This document shows, piece by piece, positions 27,548 through 36,930 of a stretch of DNA of 64,000 bases. Every line of letters starts with the position of its first letter. Position 1 is the stretch's first letter. The stretch comes from CAVWSM01 sp963799425. GTDB lineage: Bacteria > Actinomycetota > Actinomycetes > Jiangellales > Jiangellaceae. The notes below the pieces were generated by a model, which saw only the letters and a list, made by a program, of their open reading frames with translations, was not told where the DNA came from and ran no database searches. The position numbers were made by a program, and so were the translations under genes. The stretch is taken from positions 3,297 through 67,296 of the forward strand of contig CAWCXA010000018.1 in assembly GCA_963799425.1 (NCBI GenBank), given 5' to 3'.

Positions 27548-29647
27548 CTAGGGCACTTGTGTCACGCTGCCGTCAGGTTGGACCTCGCCAAGATAGGTCC
27601 ACCGCTGCGCACGAACGGATTCCTCGGGAACTCGCCCGATCCATTCGGGCCACTTGGATGTGGTGATCGTGTTTCGCAGGGGGATCGGAACATCGGATCC
27701 CTCGGGCCCGCTCATTGCCAGTGCGAATAGGCGATGGCCGGTCGACTCGGCGCCGCTGCGAGCGGCTGCTAGGTCGATTTTCGACAGATCGGTCACCTGA
27801 ACAGGCACGTCGCACCAAGCACGGAGAGTCTCGGCGAAGAGGCTTGACGCGCCGACGTCGTCGAGAAGGATTGCCGCGTCGTCTCCCACGGAGTCGCAGA
27901 CGACGTTCACCTCGCCCAAAGTGCCAACCCATTGCCGGTCCCGCGCAACAGGGAGTGTAGTGGCCAGGGTCATGGCCACCATCGCTGCAGCGACGACAAC
28001 CGCTCCGCCACGCCCGACGACTCCCTTTGACCAGAGTGCGGCCAACGTGACTGCGGCACCCACGAGGAGCACAGGAATGATCACTGGGAGGAATCGCCGC
28101 ATGGCCCAGATCTGGTCAGGAAAGATGCTCATTCTGTTTAGATAAAGCAGGAACTGGGGCGTCACCAACACGAGCAACGCAAGGGCTCCGGAGTTTAATC
28201 CTGTCACCGCTCGCCGGGCGAGCATGCACACTCCGATTGCCCCCAAGGCGACCATTACCCAGCCGTAATACCAAGCGATCCAAGTGAGGGTATATTCCTC
28301 ATAACTCCGCGACGGATCAGGTGAAAGTCCCGAGCCCTGCTGGAAAGCGGCGATGGTTGCGCCGACGGCCTCGTTGTTGCGGTACACGGCCCATAGGGGC
28401 CGGCTCGCTAAGAGGGCGAACAGCAGCATTCCGCCAACGAACGTCAATGCGCCCAGCCGGGGCGAGACTCTCGAATAGGCTGCGGTGATCTCGGGTTTTA
28501 GCTTCAATACGACCCACAGCAACAACGCCGCGACAGTGGATGCGACTGTACCAAACATCATCAACCTCAGTTGTGCACTGAGGTCGGGTCCGTAGCGTCC
28601 GGCCCACACAAACAGATCGAAGAGGGCGATGCCGCCCAGCAGGAGTTGCGGAACGACAAATGCAAGGGCCTGTCGAATTGTCGCCTGTCCCGCTATGAGG
28701 AGCAGCACCACCAGGACCGGGACTGCAATGAAGTTCATGAAGGCGTCGACACGCCAGAGTGGCGCGCTGCCGAAAACGACCCCTGCCACGGCGTATGAAC
28801 GGATGCTCGGATGACGTATCGCGCCGATGAGCAATGCGATACCTCCGACCGTCACTGTCGCTGAGCCCGGCTCCGTATAGGGCGATCGAGCAAACGCCAA
28901 AAGCGGCATGGATACCGCAAGCACCGTCGCCACCAGCAAGGCGGGTCCGCCGCCGCTGACTCGGCGCGCCAAGGCGAACACTGCGAGAACGAACGTGCCG
29001 CCCAGAACTGCGTTGCCGGAAAGCAGGAGGCGATCGCCGCCGATCCACCCAACGGAGGCCAGGAAGGCTGGTAGTGCGTGCATACCCTGCGCTTCGACCA
29101 AGTCCCGTCCAACGGCGTAGAAGCCGGGCACGTCCCTAGTGCGTCCGATGATCCCGCCGAAGGCATCCAGATCCGTAGGCATGCGCAGCGAGCCGTGCTC
29201 GGTGAGCCACTTAGCTGTTACTTGGTAGATGCCGGGATCCCGGGCCACCATGATCCACTGAGACGACAGGAGCCCGTTCACCAATGTCGTCGACGCCGCG
29301 AGCAGCAGGGCACCCAGACTCCACAACGGCGCGCGGATCGGCTCGTCGCGCGCCGACGAAACCGTCGCGCGAGCAAGCCAGGCAGTTCCTACGCCTGCGA
29401 GCAAGCCCAGTGGAAGTACGAGCCACGGCCAGAATGAGGAAAAGATCATTGAGACGACAGCCACGATGCTGAAGCCAGCTAATGCGGCTGGCACCAGGTC
29501 AGGTAGATCGCGAAGCAGACTCCAAGCCGCTGGTGACCCGCGCCCCGCCGAGTGCGAACTTCCCGATCGCACGAGGCTGGACTGAGACCCGTTACCGGCA
29601 ACGGTCTCAGTCGTCGTTGACCATCTCGACGTCACGACCCGTCCCAC
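27548..29647 (-). CDS. Polytopic GT-C-like membrane protein
   Basis: A 699-residue membrane protein with a cytosolic start and about twelve hydrophobic segments, then a soluble C-terminal domain of about 130 residues. The first extracytoplasmic loop has ARDPGIYQVTAKWLTEHGS, with an acidic residue where GT-C (GT39/83-like) transferases carry the catalytic Asp. Such proteins use a polyprenyl-phosphate sugar made by GT2 enzymes like the one at 16328. The GTG start abuts the stop of the upstream methyltransferase (TGAGTG), so they share a transcript. Substrate unknown; a scaffold or flippase role is possible. Confidence 0.78.
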   Translation of the reverse strand: MGRVVTSRWSTTTETVAGNGSQSSLVRSGSSHSAGRGSPAAWSLLRDLPDLVPAALAGFSIVAVVSMIFSSFWPWLVLPLGLLAGVGTAWLARATVSSARDEPIRAPLWSLGALLLAASTTLVNGLLSSQWIMVARDPGIYQVTAKWLTEHGSLRMPTDLDAFGGIIGRTRDVPGFYAVGRDLVEAQGMHALPAFLASVGWIGGDRLLLSGNAVLGGTFVLAVFALARRVSGGGPALLVATVLAVSMPLLAFARSPYTEPGSATVTVGGIALLIGAIRHPSIRSYAVAGVVFGSAPLWRVDAFMNFIAVPVLVVLLLIAGQATIRQALAFVVPQLLLGGIALFDLFVWAGRYGPDLSAQLRLMMFGTVASTVAALLLWVVLKLKPEITAAYSRVSPRLGALTFVGGMLLFALLASRPLWAVYRNNEAVGATIAAFQQGSGLSPDPSRSYEEYTLTWIAWYYGWVMVALGAIGVCMLARRAVTGLNSGALALLVLVTPQFLLYLNRMSIFPDQIWAMRRFLPVIIPVLLVGAAVTLAALWSKGVVGRGGAVVVAAAMVAMTLATTLPVARDRQWVGTLGEVNVVCDSVGDDAAILLDDVGASSLFAETLRAWCDVPVQVTDLSKIDLAAARSGAESTGHRLFALAMSGPEGSDVPIPLRNTITTSKWPEWIGRVPEESVRAQRWTYLGEVQPDGSVTQVP

Positions 29648-30640
29648 TCAGTCCCCAAGCTCGCTAGGGGGGTAGCTGCGATAGAGCCAACTCGGCTTGA
29701 GCGGGGTCGCCGGGGATGCATTGCGCGATCTGCTGAATAGATATTGGCCGAGATCATGCTGACGGAATTCCACGAGCGGGACAATGGACGCTGGGTCAGT
29801 GAAGGATTCGGAACGGTTGTCGTGGACGTCGGCGGTCTCTAGGGACTCTACGACAAAGCCCACTCTCGCCAGAAGTTGGCCAAGCTCGTGCTTGTTGTAC
29901 TCGCGGTTGTGTCGGCCATAGGGGCCATATCCTGAGTATGGATCATAGATATTGACCCCGGCGACCATTCTTGCCACGTTCTCCAAGCGGTTGACGTTGG
30001 GGGTCGTGAGGATCAAGTGACCGCCAGGTCGCAGCACTCGCTTGATCTCCAGGAGTACCGCCTGCGGATCGTTAAGCAGATGTTCCAGGATTTCGCACAA
30101 GAAGATAACGTCGAACTCGTCATCCTCAAATGGGAAGCGCTCCTCTTCGATGTTGAACAGTCTGCTCTCGATGTCTTCGGAGAACTCTTCACCTAGAGTG
30201 CCATCCAACAATCGCCGCCGGGTAACACGCTGGATGATCTTTCCGGGACGGCCAGGGCCAAAATAGTTGGCCAGGGTCAAGTCCAGAGGAGTGAAATCAC
30301 GCAACAGGGTTGTCGTAAAATACGGGTTGGCGCCCAACTCAAGCGCCTTTCCTGTCAGCCCACGAGCCAGTCCCCAGGTGTTGACGAATCTTCGAAAGTC
30401 CTCCCGGCAGTACGCCTCAAGCTCTGACGCCGGTGCGTCGTCAATCCGCAGAGACAGTAGGTATTCCAGCAGGACGTCCTCAGTCGTTACCTCCGGAAGA
30501 GGCAACTCGGGCGTCAGCGGCAGGTCGGAAACCCGTCGCGCCACGCCTCGGGAGGTCTCATGGCGGGTGCGGGACATCAACCGACGTCGGGCACCCGACG
30601 CCACGCGTCGGGCCTCGCTGCGTATCGTCACGGGGCGCAA
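29648..30640 (-). CDS. SAM-dependent methyltransferase
   Basis: A 330-residue methyltransferase with an N-terminal extension of about 90 residues. SAM motif ALELGANPYFTTTLL (about residue 99) is followed by DVIFLCEILEHLLNDPQ, LRPGGHLILTTPNVNRLENV and the glycine-tyrosine run DPYSGYGPYGRHNREY. The start is TTG 30640, with an alternative GTG three codons later (30631). The DNA has visibly lower GC than its neighbours, and this gene plus the GT-C-like gene may have been acquired together. Confidence 0.85.
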   Translation of the reverse strand: MRPVTIRSEARRVASGARRRLMSRTRHETSRGVARRVSDLPLTPELPLPEVTTEDVLLEYLLSLRIDDAPASELEAYCREDFRRFVNTWGLARGLTGKALELGANPYFTTTLLRDFTPLDLTLANYFGPGRPGKIIQRVTRRRLLDGTLGEEFSEDIESRLFNIEEERFPFEDDEFDVIFLCEILEHLLNDPQAVLLEIKRVLRPGGHLILTTPNVNRLENVARMVAGVNIYDPYSGYGPYGRHNREYNKHELGQLLARVGFVVESLETADVHDNRSESFTDPASIVPLVEFRQHDLGQYLFSRSRNASPATPLKPSWLYRSYPPSELGD

Positions 30641-30826
30641 TCATAACGACTGCTGCGGCGGCCCTTGCCCGGCCTGCGCTGAATGGGGACTCGCCGCGGC
30701 CGGTGATCTTCATCAGCCCGGCAACACTGTCGTGACGTACGGGCGCAGGCGCTTCCGCCGAGAACCGCGCGACGCTGAACGGGAGCGACTACGACCGCAG
30801 CCGTTCTCCCAGGCGAGCACCATCAC

Positions 30827-31968
30827 TTACTCCTGTGCGGGGATGGCCTCGTCTCGAGCAATTGCGGCGAATAGCTCTTCGGCCGCCGCGGCGTCCCAGC
30901 GAACGACCGATCCGATGCCGTCGAGCGTCGGCGTGTCGGCGACTGGGACGGTCAGAGTGCGGCCGTCAGGGCCTGTCGCCTGCCTCATCCCCAGCGCAAA
31001 CCGCGCAAGATCGAATGGCCCAGTCTGCTCGCCGACGGTCACCGCGTCCGAGCCAGCGAACATCGTCCGCCAGTAGCGAATCGGATTGATCACTGTCATC
31101 GGCGAGACCGCCTTGTCGGCGATCTTGCCGATGACCTCCCGCTGCCGCTGGACGCGGTCGAGGTCGCCGAGCGGCGTGGCCCGCGACCGTACGTACCCCA
31201 GCGCCGTCGGGCCCGTCGAGCGTCTGGCACCCGGCCGGGATGTTGAGGTTGGCCATCGGGTCGACCATCGGCTCCGGTGGGCAGACCTCGACGCCTCCGA
31301 CCGCGTCGACCAGGTCAGCGAACCCGGCGAACCCGATCTCCACGTAGTCGTCCACGCGAATCCCGGTCGAGGACTCCACAGTCTGAACCAGCAGCTCAGG
31401 GCCGCCGAAGGCGTACGCGGCGTTGATCTTGTTGTCCCCCCGCCCGGGGATCTCGACCAGCGAGTCCCGAGGGATGCTCATCAACACGGTGTCGCCGCCA
31501 CCGTCGGGCACGTGCATCAGCAAGATCGTGTCGGTGCGACGCCCCTCCACGTCACCGGTGCCGAGCTCAGCCTGCTGCTCGGGTGTGAGGTCGTCGCGGC
31601 TGTCCGAGCCCACGATCAGGTAGTTGCGCCCTGGCCCATCCTCGGGTCGGCCTCCATCAGGCTTCGCGTCAACAGAGTCGATGCGGAAGTAGGCCACAAG
31701 AGCCACAGTCACCAGGTAGACCAGCCACGCCACGAGCAGGACGACGAGCCAGCGAATGATCGTCCGTGGTCGCGGCGGCTTCCGGCGACGCGGCGGTTCG
31801 ACCGCGGGCGTGACCTCGGGCTGTTCGGCCTCCCGTGTGGCCGGGCCGCTCCGGCATGACGGGCATCTCGCGGGTCGGCATCGGGTCCTTGGCCCCGCGA
31901 CCGTACGTCTTGCTGACGAAGGTCGTCGGGCGCTCCCGGTCCGGTTCGGACCCCGATGGCGTGGTCAC
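30827..31968 (-). pseudogene. LytR-CpsA-Psr (LCP) family protein, two frameshifts
   Basis: LCP enzymes transfer undecaprenyl-linked glycans to peptidoglycan. From GTG 31968 a cytoplasmic tail leads to one membrane helix (WLVYLVTVALVAYFRID) and the LCP domain: NYLIVGSDSRDDLTPE, RRTDTILLMHVP, MSIPRDSLVEIPGRGDNKIN. Two shifts are needed. At about 31830-31855 the tail changes frame. At 31209-31211 one base of GGG appears extra; removing it gives LDGPTALGYVRSRATPLGD, the canonical LCP motif. The C-terminal end finishes at 30827. Repaired length is about 380 residues. Conservation up to the stop argues for sequence errors. Confidence 0.88.
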
Positions 31969-32007
31969 GTCAGGCACGGTACCTCGCCAAGCCGTACGGT
32001 CTCCTGC

Positions 32008-32535
32008 GTGGACACGCCCTCGCACGACCTCAACGGCCGCCCGACCTCGGCCTCACGGACGTCGCTGTCCCAGATCATGACCGCAATCGACACCAACCTT
32101 CTCGGCTCAGTTCACGGCGGCGTGATCATGAAGATGGTCGACTCCGTCGCCGGAGCGGTGGCGCAGCGGCACAGCGGCGGGCCGGCTGTCACCGCCTCGA
32201 TGGACGAGATGGCGTTTCTCGAGCCCGTCCACGTCGGCGACCTCGTCCACGCTCATGGCCAGGTCAACTGGACCGGGCGCACGTCGATGGAGGTCGGTGT
32301 GCGCGTGCTGAGCGAGCCGTGGAACGAGGCCGGCGTCGCACCCAAGCGGGTGGCAACGGCCTACCTGGTGTTCGTCGCTCTCGATCCCTCCGGGCACCCC
32401 CGCCCAGTGCCGCCGGTCCTGCCGGAGACCGACGAGGACCGGCGCCGGTTCGGCGAGGCCGAGATCCGTCGTACGCACCGACTGGCACGTCGAGCGGCGA
32501 TTCTGGCTTCGCGGGAGCAGCAGACATCCACTTGA
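32008..32535 (+). CDS. Acyl-CoA thioesterase (hotdog fold)
   Basis: Single-hotdog thioesterase of the YciA/BACH type, hydrolysing acyl-CoAs in the cytoplasm. The 175-residue protein has TNLLGSVHGGVIMKMVDSVA, with the catalytic Asp in the helix, and AFLEPVHVGDLVHAHGQVNW plus GRTSMEVGVRV. GTG 32008 is preferred; it is divergent from the LCP gene, with 39 bases between starts. It has no obvious role in the glycan pathway and looks like a housekeeping gene inside the locus. Confidence 0.9.
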   Translation: MDTPSHDLNGRPTSASRTSLSQIMTAIDTNLLGSVHGGVIMKMVDSVAGAVAQRHSGGPAVTASMDEMAFLEPVHVGDLVHAHGQVNWTGRTSMEVGVRVLSEPWNEAGVAPKRVATAYLVFVALDPSGHPRPVPPVLPETDEDRRRFGEAEIRRTHRLARRAAILASREQQTST

Positions 32536-32593
32536 TCGTGGCCCGGCGTGTTGGCCCGTCGACCGCTCTAGACCGCAGGAATACTCCGTAGAC

Positions 32594-34066
32594 GTGTCGG
32601 CCCCACCCAAGAGCTCGTTGCACGACGGGGGCAGTGCGTCGATCCAGGGCGACACCGAGCGGCGCGCGCAGGCCGTACGGTTCCGACGGGCGCTGAGCCT
32701 CCTCGGCATGACCCTGGTGGCGCCGGGATCGGCCCAGATCGTCGCGGGCAATCGCTCATTGGGACGTTTCGCGCTGCGAGTGGCCTTGATGGCCCTGGTC
32801 ATGGCGCTGGCCGTGGGAGGTCTCTGGCTGCTGTCGCCCAAGGCAGTCATCACTCTCTTTGGCCATGAGTCGGTCCTAGCGGTAATTCGCTATGTGCTGC
32901 TCATCCTGGGCGGCCTCTGGGCCGTCCTCTTCGTCGACGCCTGGCGGCTCGGCCAGCCGATGGCGCTCGCACGAACCCACCGACTGCGGGTGTTCGGACT
33001 GACGGGCGTACTCGCCATCGGGACGTCCGCCGCTGTGCTCGTCGCCGCCAACGCTGTCGGCAGCCTCCAGGTCGTTGTGTCGGACGTGTTCACGGGCGGC
33101 GGGGCGGGGGAGCGGGATGGTCGCTACAACATCCTGCTGCTCGGCGGCGACGCCGGCGAAGACCGCGAGGGTCTGCGGCCCGACAGCATCACGGTCGCCA
33201 GCGTTGACGCTGAGACGGGCGCTTCGATTCTGTTCGGGCTGCCGCGCAACATGCAGAACGTGCCGTTCACCGAGGACAGCCCGATGCACGACGAGTGGCC
33301 GGACGGGTTCGACTGCGGGGATGAGTGCCTGCTCAATGGTGTGTACACCTGGGCCGAGGACCACGCCGATCTCTTCGAGGGCGAAGATCGGCCGGGAGTC
33401 GCTGCCACGCAGTCGGCGGTCGAGGCGATCACGGGCCTGGAGATCAGCTACACCGCGCTGATCGACTTGCAGGGCTTCGAGCAGCTGGTCAACGCCGTTG
33501 GCGGCGTGACGATCAACGTCGGGAAACGCGTGCCGATCGGGATCGAAGGCGGCCGGATCCAGGGGTGGATCGAGACTGGCGAGCAGCGGATGGACGGCGG
33601 TACGGCGTTGTGGTTCGCACGGTCGCGGCGGGACAGCAACGACTACGAGCGCATGGCCCGGCAGCGGTGTGTGATGTCGGCCATGCTCAAGCAGATCGAT
33701 CCGCAGACCGTGCTGACCAACTTCCAGTCGTTGGCGTCGGCATCGGCTGAGACGATCTGGACCGACGTGCCGGTGACGGACCTGCCGGATCTTCTGTCGG
33801 TCGCCGGCAAGGCGCGGGCGCAGGCGCCGGTCAGCGTGAGCTTCGTGCCGCCGCTCGTGGAGCCGGTGCACCCGGACTTCCGGCAGATACGTCGGCTGGT
33901 AGAGGACGCGATCGACCCGCCCGAGATGGCCGAGACGGACGTGACGGAGCCCCAAGAGCAGCAACCGGCTACCGCAGGGGAGGCAGCCGGCAGTGCCCGC
34001 GGAAGCGCCAGTCTGCGTCGGGTAGCCATTCCCCGGTTCGGCCAAGACCTGTGGCTCGCCGTATAG
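32594..34066 (+). CDS. LytR-CpsA-Psr family protein with N-terminal membrane helices
   Basis: A 490-residue LCP protein with about four N-terminal hydrophobic segments (residues 30-160: LSLLGMTLVAPGSAQIVAGN, FALRVALMALVMALAVGG, VIRYVLLILGGLWAVLF, TGVLAIGTSAAVLVAANAVG), then the LCP domain: NILLLGGDAGEDREGLRPDS, LFGLPRNMQNVPF, GLEISYTALIDLQGFEQLVN, DGGTALWFARSRRDSNDYER. The TGGGG-type P-x-R pocket residues for the pyrophosphate lipid appear kept. The membrane arrangement differs from the one-helix LCP upstream, so the two may attach different polymers. The C-terminus is rich in Glu, Gln and Ala. Confidence 0.9.
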   Translation: MSAPPKSSLHDGGSASIQGDTERRAQAVRFRRALSLLGMTLVAPGSAQIVAGNRSLGRFALRVALMALVMALAVGGLWLLSPKAVITLFGHESVLAVIRYVLLILGGLWAVLFVDAWRLGQPMALARTHRLRVFGLTGVLAIGTSAAVLVAANAVGSLQVVVSDVFTGGGAGERDGRYNILLLGGDAGEDREGLRPDSITVASVDAETGASILFGLPRNMQNVPFTEDSPMHDEWPDGFDCGDECLLNGVYTWAEDHADLFEGEDRPGVAATQSAVEAITGLEISYTALIDLQGFEQLVNAVGGVTINVGKRVPIGIEGGRIQGWIETGEQRMDGGTALWFARSRRDSNDYERMARQRCVMSAMLKQIDPQTVLTNFQSLASASAETIWTDVPVTDLPDLLSVAGKARAQAPVSVSFVPPLVEPVHPDFRQIRRLVEDAIDPPEMAETDVTEPQEQQPATAGEAAGSARGSASLRRVAIPRFGQDLWLAV

Positions 34067-34078
34067 GGTGCTGCGCTC

Positions 34079-34688
34079 GTGGACATCAGCCAGCTCTCGA
34101 TCGCAGACGCCTATGAGCTGACCCCGCACGTGCACCGGGACGAGCGTGGAGTGTTTCTGGAGTTCTATCGATTCGAGGCGCTGGAATCAGCGGTCGGTCA
34201 CCCACTGAGTCTCCGCCAGGGCAACGTGTCCGTTTCTGCGCGAGGGGTCGTGCGCGGCATCCATTTCGCTGCCGTGCCGCCAGGCCAGGCCAAGTACGTG
34301 ACCTGCATGTCGGCTCGGTACTCGACGTGGTGGTCGACATCCGCGTCGGCTCGCCGACGTTCGGCCAGTGGGAGGCGGTCGCCCTAGACGACGTGGACCG
34401 CCGTGCGGTGTATGTGTCGCGAGAGGCCTGGGTCACGCTTTCATGGCGCTGACAGATGGAGCGATCGTGAGCTACCTGTGCTCTGAGGTCTTTACGCCCG
34501 AACGTGAGTTCGGCCTGCACCCCCTGGACCCTGACATCGGGATCAGCTGGCCCGTCGGTGTCGCGCCGTTGCTCTCGCCGAGGGATGCCGCCGCGCCGCC
34601 ACTGCAAGAGGCCGTCGATCAGGGGCTGCTGCCTGACTATGACGATTGCCGTCGCTTCTACGCTGCGCTGCGTACCGACGCCCAGTAG
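34079..34688 (+). pseudogene. rfbC: dTDP-4-dehydrorhamnose 3,5-epimerase, two frameshifts
   Basis: Epimerises dTDP-4-keto-6-deoxyglucose in dTDP-L-rhamnose synthesis. GTG 34079 follows the LCP stop by 12 bases. In order: HRDERGVFLEFYRFEAL, SLRQGNVSVSARGVVRGIHF with the active-site His, then two shifts. One missing G at about 34312 (TCGGCTCG where TCGGGCTCG fits) and another at about 34424 (GAGGCC where GAGGGCC fits) restore the sequence DVVVDIRVGSPTFGQW and YVSREGLGHAFMAL, then EFGLHPLDPDIGISWP. Repaired length is about 203 residues, normal. Both losses are in G runs, so I think the gene is intact in the organism. Confidence 0.88.
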
Positions 34689-34701
34689 ACAAGAGCAACC
34701 G

Positions 34702-35910
34702 TCAGTCGCCGACGTGGGACTCAAGCAATACCTGCGTGTCGACCTGCAGGACGCCAACTCCGCGCCCATCCGACTGGACAGTCAGGGTGGCCGCATGAGG
34801 GATGCGATGAAGCTCGACCCCGCTCTTAAGGGCGAGTGCGCCGTGAACCGTGTACTGCCCTTCGCCCAATGCGAGCCGAGGCAGCACAAGGTCCACTGTC
34901 ATGCGTCCTCGGAGCGGTGGGAGCTGAACGCCGAGGAGTTTGGTGTTGGTGCCCCAGATCACTTGACCGAGGGGGGTGTCGATGCCGACACCCAGCATCC
35001 ACTCGTCGAGGGGCTGATCGGCCTCCGCCGTGACTCGTACGCGCACGTCGTCACCCGGCACCATGAGGCTTAGCGGTGCTCCACTTGGCGACTCGACCTC
35101 GACCGACACAACCCGTGCAGCGGGCAGCTGTTCCTGCTTCTGCCGCTCCTCCTGCTCCTCGGCCCGGCTCGCCTCATAGTCAGCGCGGAGGGTTCGCAGC
35201 GCGTCCCGCGGCTCACCGTCGAGGGCGATCTGCCCCTGCTCGAGAACGACGGCACGGTCGCATAGTTCGCCGACCTGCTCCAGGGCGTGAGTCACCAAGA
35301 CGATCGTGCGACCCTCTGCCTGGAAGGTGCGGATCCGGTCCATGCACTTGCGTTGGAACGGTTCGTCGCCCACCGCGAGCACCTCATCGACGAGCAGGAG
35401 GTCTGGATCGACGTGGACGGCAACAGCAAACGCGAGCCGCACGTACATGCCGGAGGAGTAGAACTTGACCTGCGTGTCGATGAAGCGCTCGATGCCTGAG
35501 AAGTCGACGATGGCGTCGAAGTGTCGCTCGGTCTGCTTTTGTGAGAGCCCCAGGATGGAGGCGTTGAGGAAGACGTTCTCCCGCCCGGTGAGATCAGGGT
35601 GAAAGCCCGCCCCGAGCTCAAGGAGGGCGGCGAGTCGCCCACGGCGCTCGACGATGCCCGTCGTCGGTTGGATGATGCCGCCGAGCACCTTCAGCAGCGT
35701 GCTCTTACCTGAGCCGTTGGGACCGATCAGCCCGACGGTCGAGCCAGCGCGAATCTCGAGATCGACATCTCGGAGTGCCCAGAAGTCTTCTTTGAAGGCG
35801 TTGGATCGTCGCAGGTTGACCAGTCGCTCCTTGAGCGACTTGTCTTTGCGGATCACGAAGCGCTTCGAGACGCCGCGGGCAGAGGCGATCACGGGACCGG
35901 TGGTCGACAT
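34702..35910 (-). CDS. ABC transporter ATP-binding protein for polysaccharide export, Wzt-like with C-terminal domain
   Basis: 402 residues from ATG 35910. Residues 10-250 are the ATPase: Walker A LIGPNGSGKSTLLKVLGG, Q-loop region LAALLELGAGFHPDLTGREN, signature FYSSGMYVRLAFAVAVHVDP, Walker B LLLVDEVLAVGDE and H-loop IVLVTHAL. Residues 275-402 form a beta-rich C-terminal domain (DDVRVRVTAEADQPLDEWML) of the Wzt type, which in E. coli O8/O9a binds the modified chain end before export. The ATG overlaps the permease TGA by one base. Pairs with the permease for teichoic-acid/O-antigen-type export. Confidence 0.93.
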   Translation of the reverse strand: MSTTGPVIASARGVSKRFVIRKDKSLKERLVNLRRSNAFKEDFWALRDVDLEIRAGSTVGLIGPNGSGKSTLLKVLGGIIQPTTGIVERRGRLAALLELGAGFHPDLTGRENVFLNASILGLSQKQTERHFDAIVDFSGIERFIDTQVKFYSSGMYVRLAFAVAVHVDPDLLLVDEVLAVGDEPFQRKCMDRIRTFQAEGRTIVLVTHALEQVGELCDRAVVLEQGQIALDGEPRDALRTLRADYEASRAEEQEERQKQEQLPAARVVSVEVESPSGAPLSLMVPGDDVRVRVTAEADQPLDEWMLGVGIDTPLGQVIWGTNTKLLGVQLPPLRGRMTVDLVLPRLALGEGQYTVHGALALKSGVELHRIPHAATLTVQSDGRGVGVLQVDTQVLLESHVGD

Positions 35911-36818
35911 CACAGCTCCTGGGCAAAGTTGCCCTCGAGCCGCGCGAACACTCGCTGTGCGATCCAAAGAAGGGCAAGCCCGATGAGAGTCATGATCACC
36001 ATGCGTTCACCTAGATCAGGCGGGAACGGGGCGTCGGTGCCGGCGACCCAGAATGCCCGCTGAAAACCCATGACGGCGACGGCCGCCGGGTTGGCCAGGT
36101 AGATCTGCTCGAGAACTGGACTTGTCAGGGTGTCCTGGACGAGTTGCCACGAGTAGACCGTCGGCGTGGTCCAGAACCACACTGTCAGGCCAATCTCCAC
36201 GAGGTATTGGACATCTCGGAGGTAGACGTTGACGGCGGCCAGGATCAGGCCGAAGGCCATCGCATAGACGAGGAGCACGGCAAGACTCAGTGGCACATAG
36301 AGCAGCCGAGGCCCCGAGGGAAACGCACCGACCACGGCAGTTGCGGTGACGAGGATAGTTAACTGGATGGCGAAGTTGAACATTGCCGAGCCCACCACGC
36401 TTAGTGGAAACACTTCGCGAGGAAGGTAGATCTTCTTTACAAGCCCGGCGTTTCCGAGGATCGAGGATGTGCTCCCGCCGATGATCTCGCTGAACAGGGT
36501 CCATGCGGTGAGGCCGGTGAAGATATAGATCGCAAAGTCGGGGATCGCCCGCTGTGCTCCCAGGAACTTGCCGATGGCGACGTAATAAACCACCAACATC
36601 GCCAGCGGCCGCAGCAGGCTCCACGCAAACCCGAGCACGCTGTCCTTGTAGCGGACCTTGAGCTCTCGCCGGATCAGGAGACCCAGCAGCTCGCGCTGCG
36701 CCCATATGTCGCGAACAGACGCTCCGGTCCCCCGGAGTAGCCCCTGGGGGGCGCCGACCCGTTCAAGCGGCAGGGCCGCAAGCCGCGCGGACCGCAGCTC
36801 TGCGTCCGTCTCCGTCAT
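35910..36818 (-). CDS. ABC transporter permease for polysaccharide export (Wzm/TagG-like)
   Basis: 302-residue ABC-2 type permease with six membrane helices (for example LAMLVVYYVAIGKFL, AIYIFTGLTAWTLFSEII, LLWIAQRVF) and the cytosolic RRELKVRYKDSVLGFAWSLL coupling segment typical of Wzm/TagG. It is translated first and its stop overlaps the ATPase start, so the two subunits are coupled. It probably moves an undecaprenyl-pyrophosphate-linked chain across the membrane for attachment by an LCP protein. The gene diverges from the FkbM/GT4 array, with 112 bases between. Confidence 0.93.
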   Translation of the reverse strand: MTETDAELRSARLAALPLERVGAPQGLLRGTGASVRDIWAQRELLGLLIRRELKVRYKDSVLGFAWSLLRPLAMLVVYYVAIGKFLGAQRAIPDFAIYIFTGLTAWTLFSEIIGGSTSSILGNAGLVKKIYLPREVFPLSVVGSAMFNFAIQLTILVTATAVVGAFPSGPRLLYVPLSLAVLLVYAMAFGLILAAVNVYLRDVQYLVEIGLTVWFWTTPTVYSWQLVQDTLTSPVLEQIYLANPAAVAVMGFQRAFWVAGTDAPFPPDLGERMVIMTLIGLALLWIAQRVFARLEGNFAQEL

Positions 36819-36930
36819 ACGGTGGCGATCCTCCTTGTAGCGGCCGCTCCTGCACGGCTCAGACAGGCCAGCCTAACCGAGGGGCAGTCTCGAGGATCTG
36901 GGGGCGCGCCCTGACGTACCCTTGTCCGCC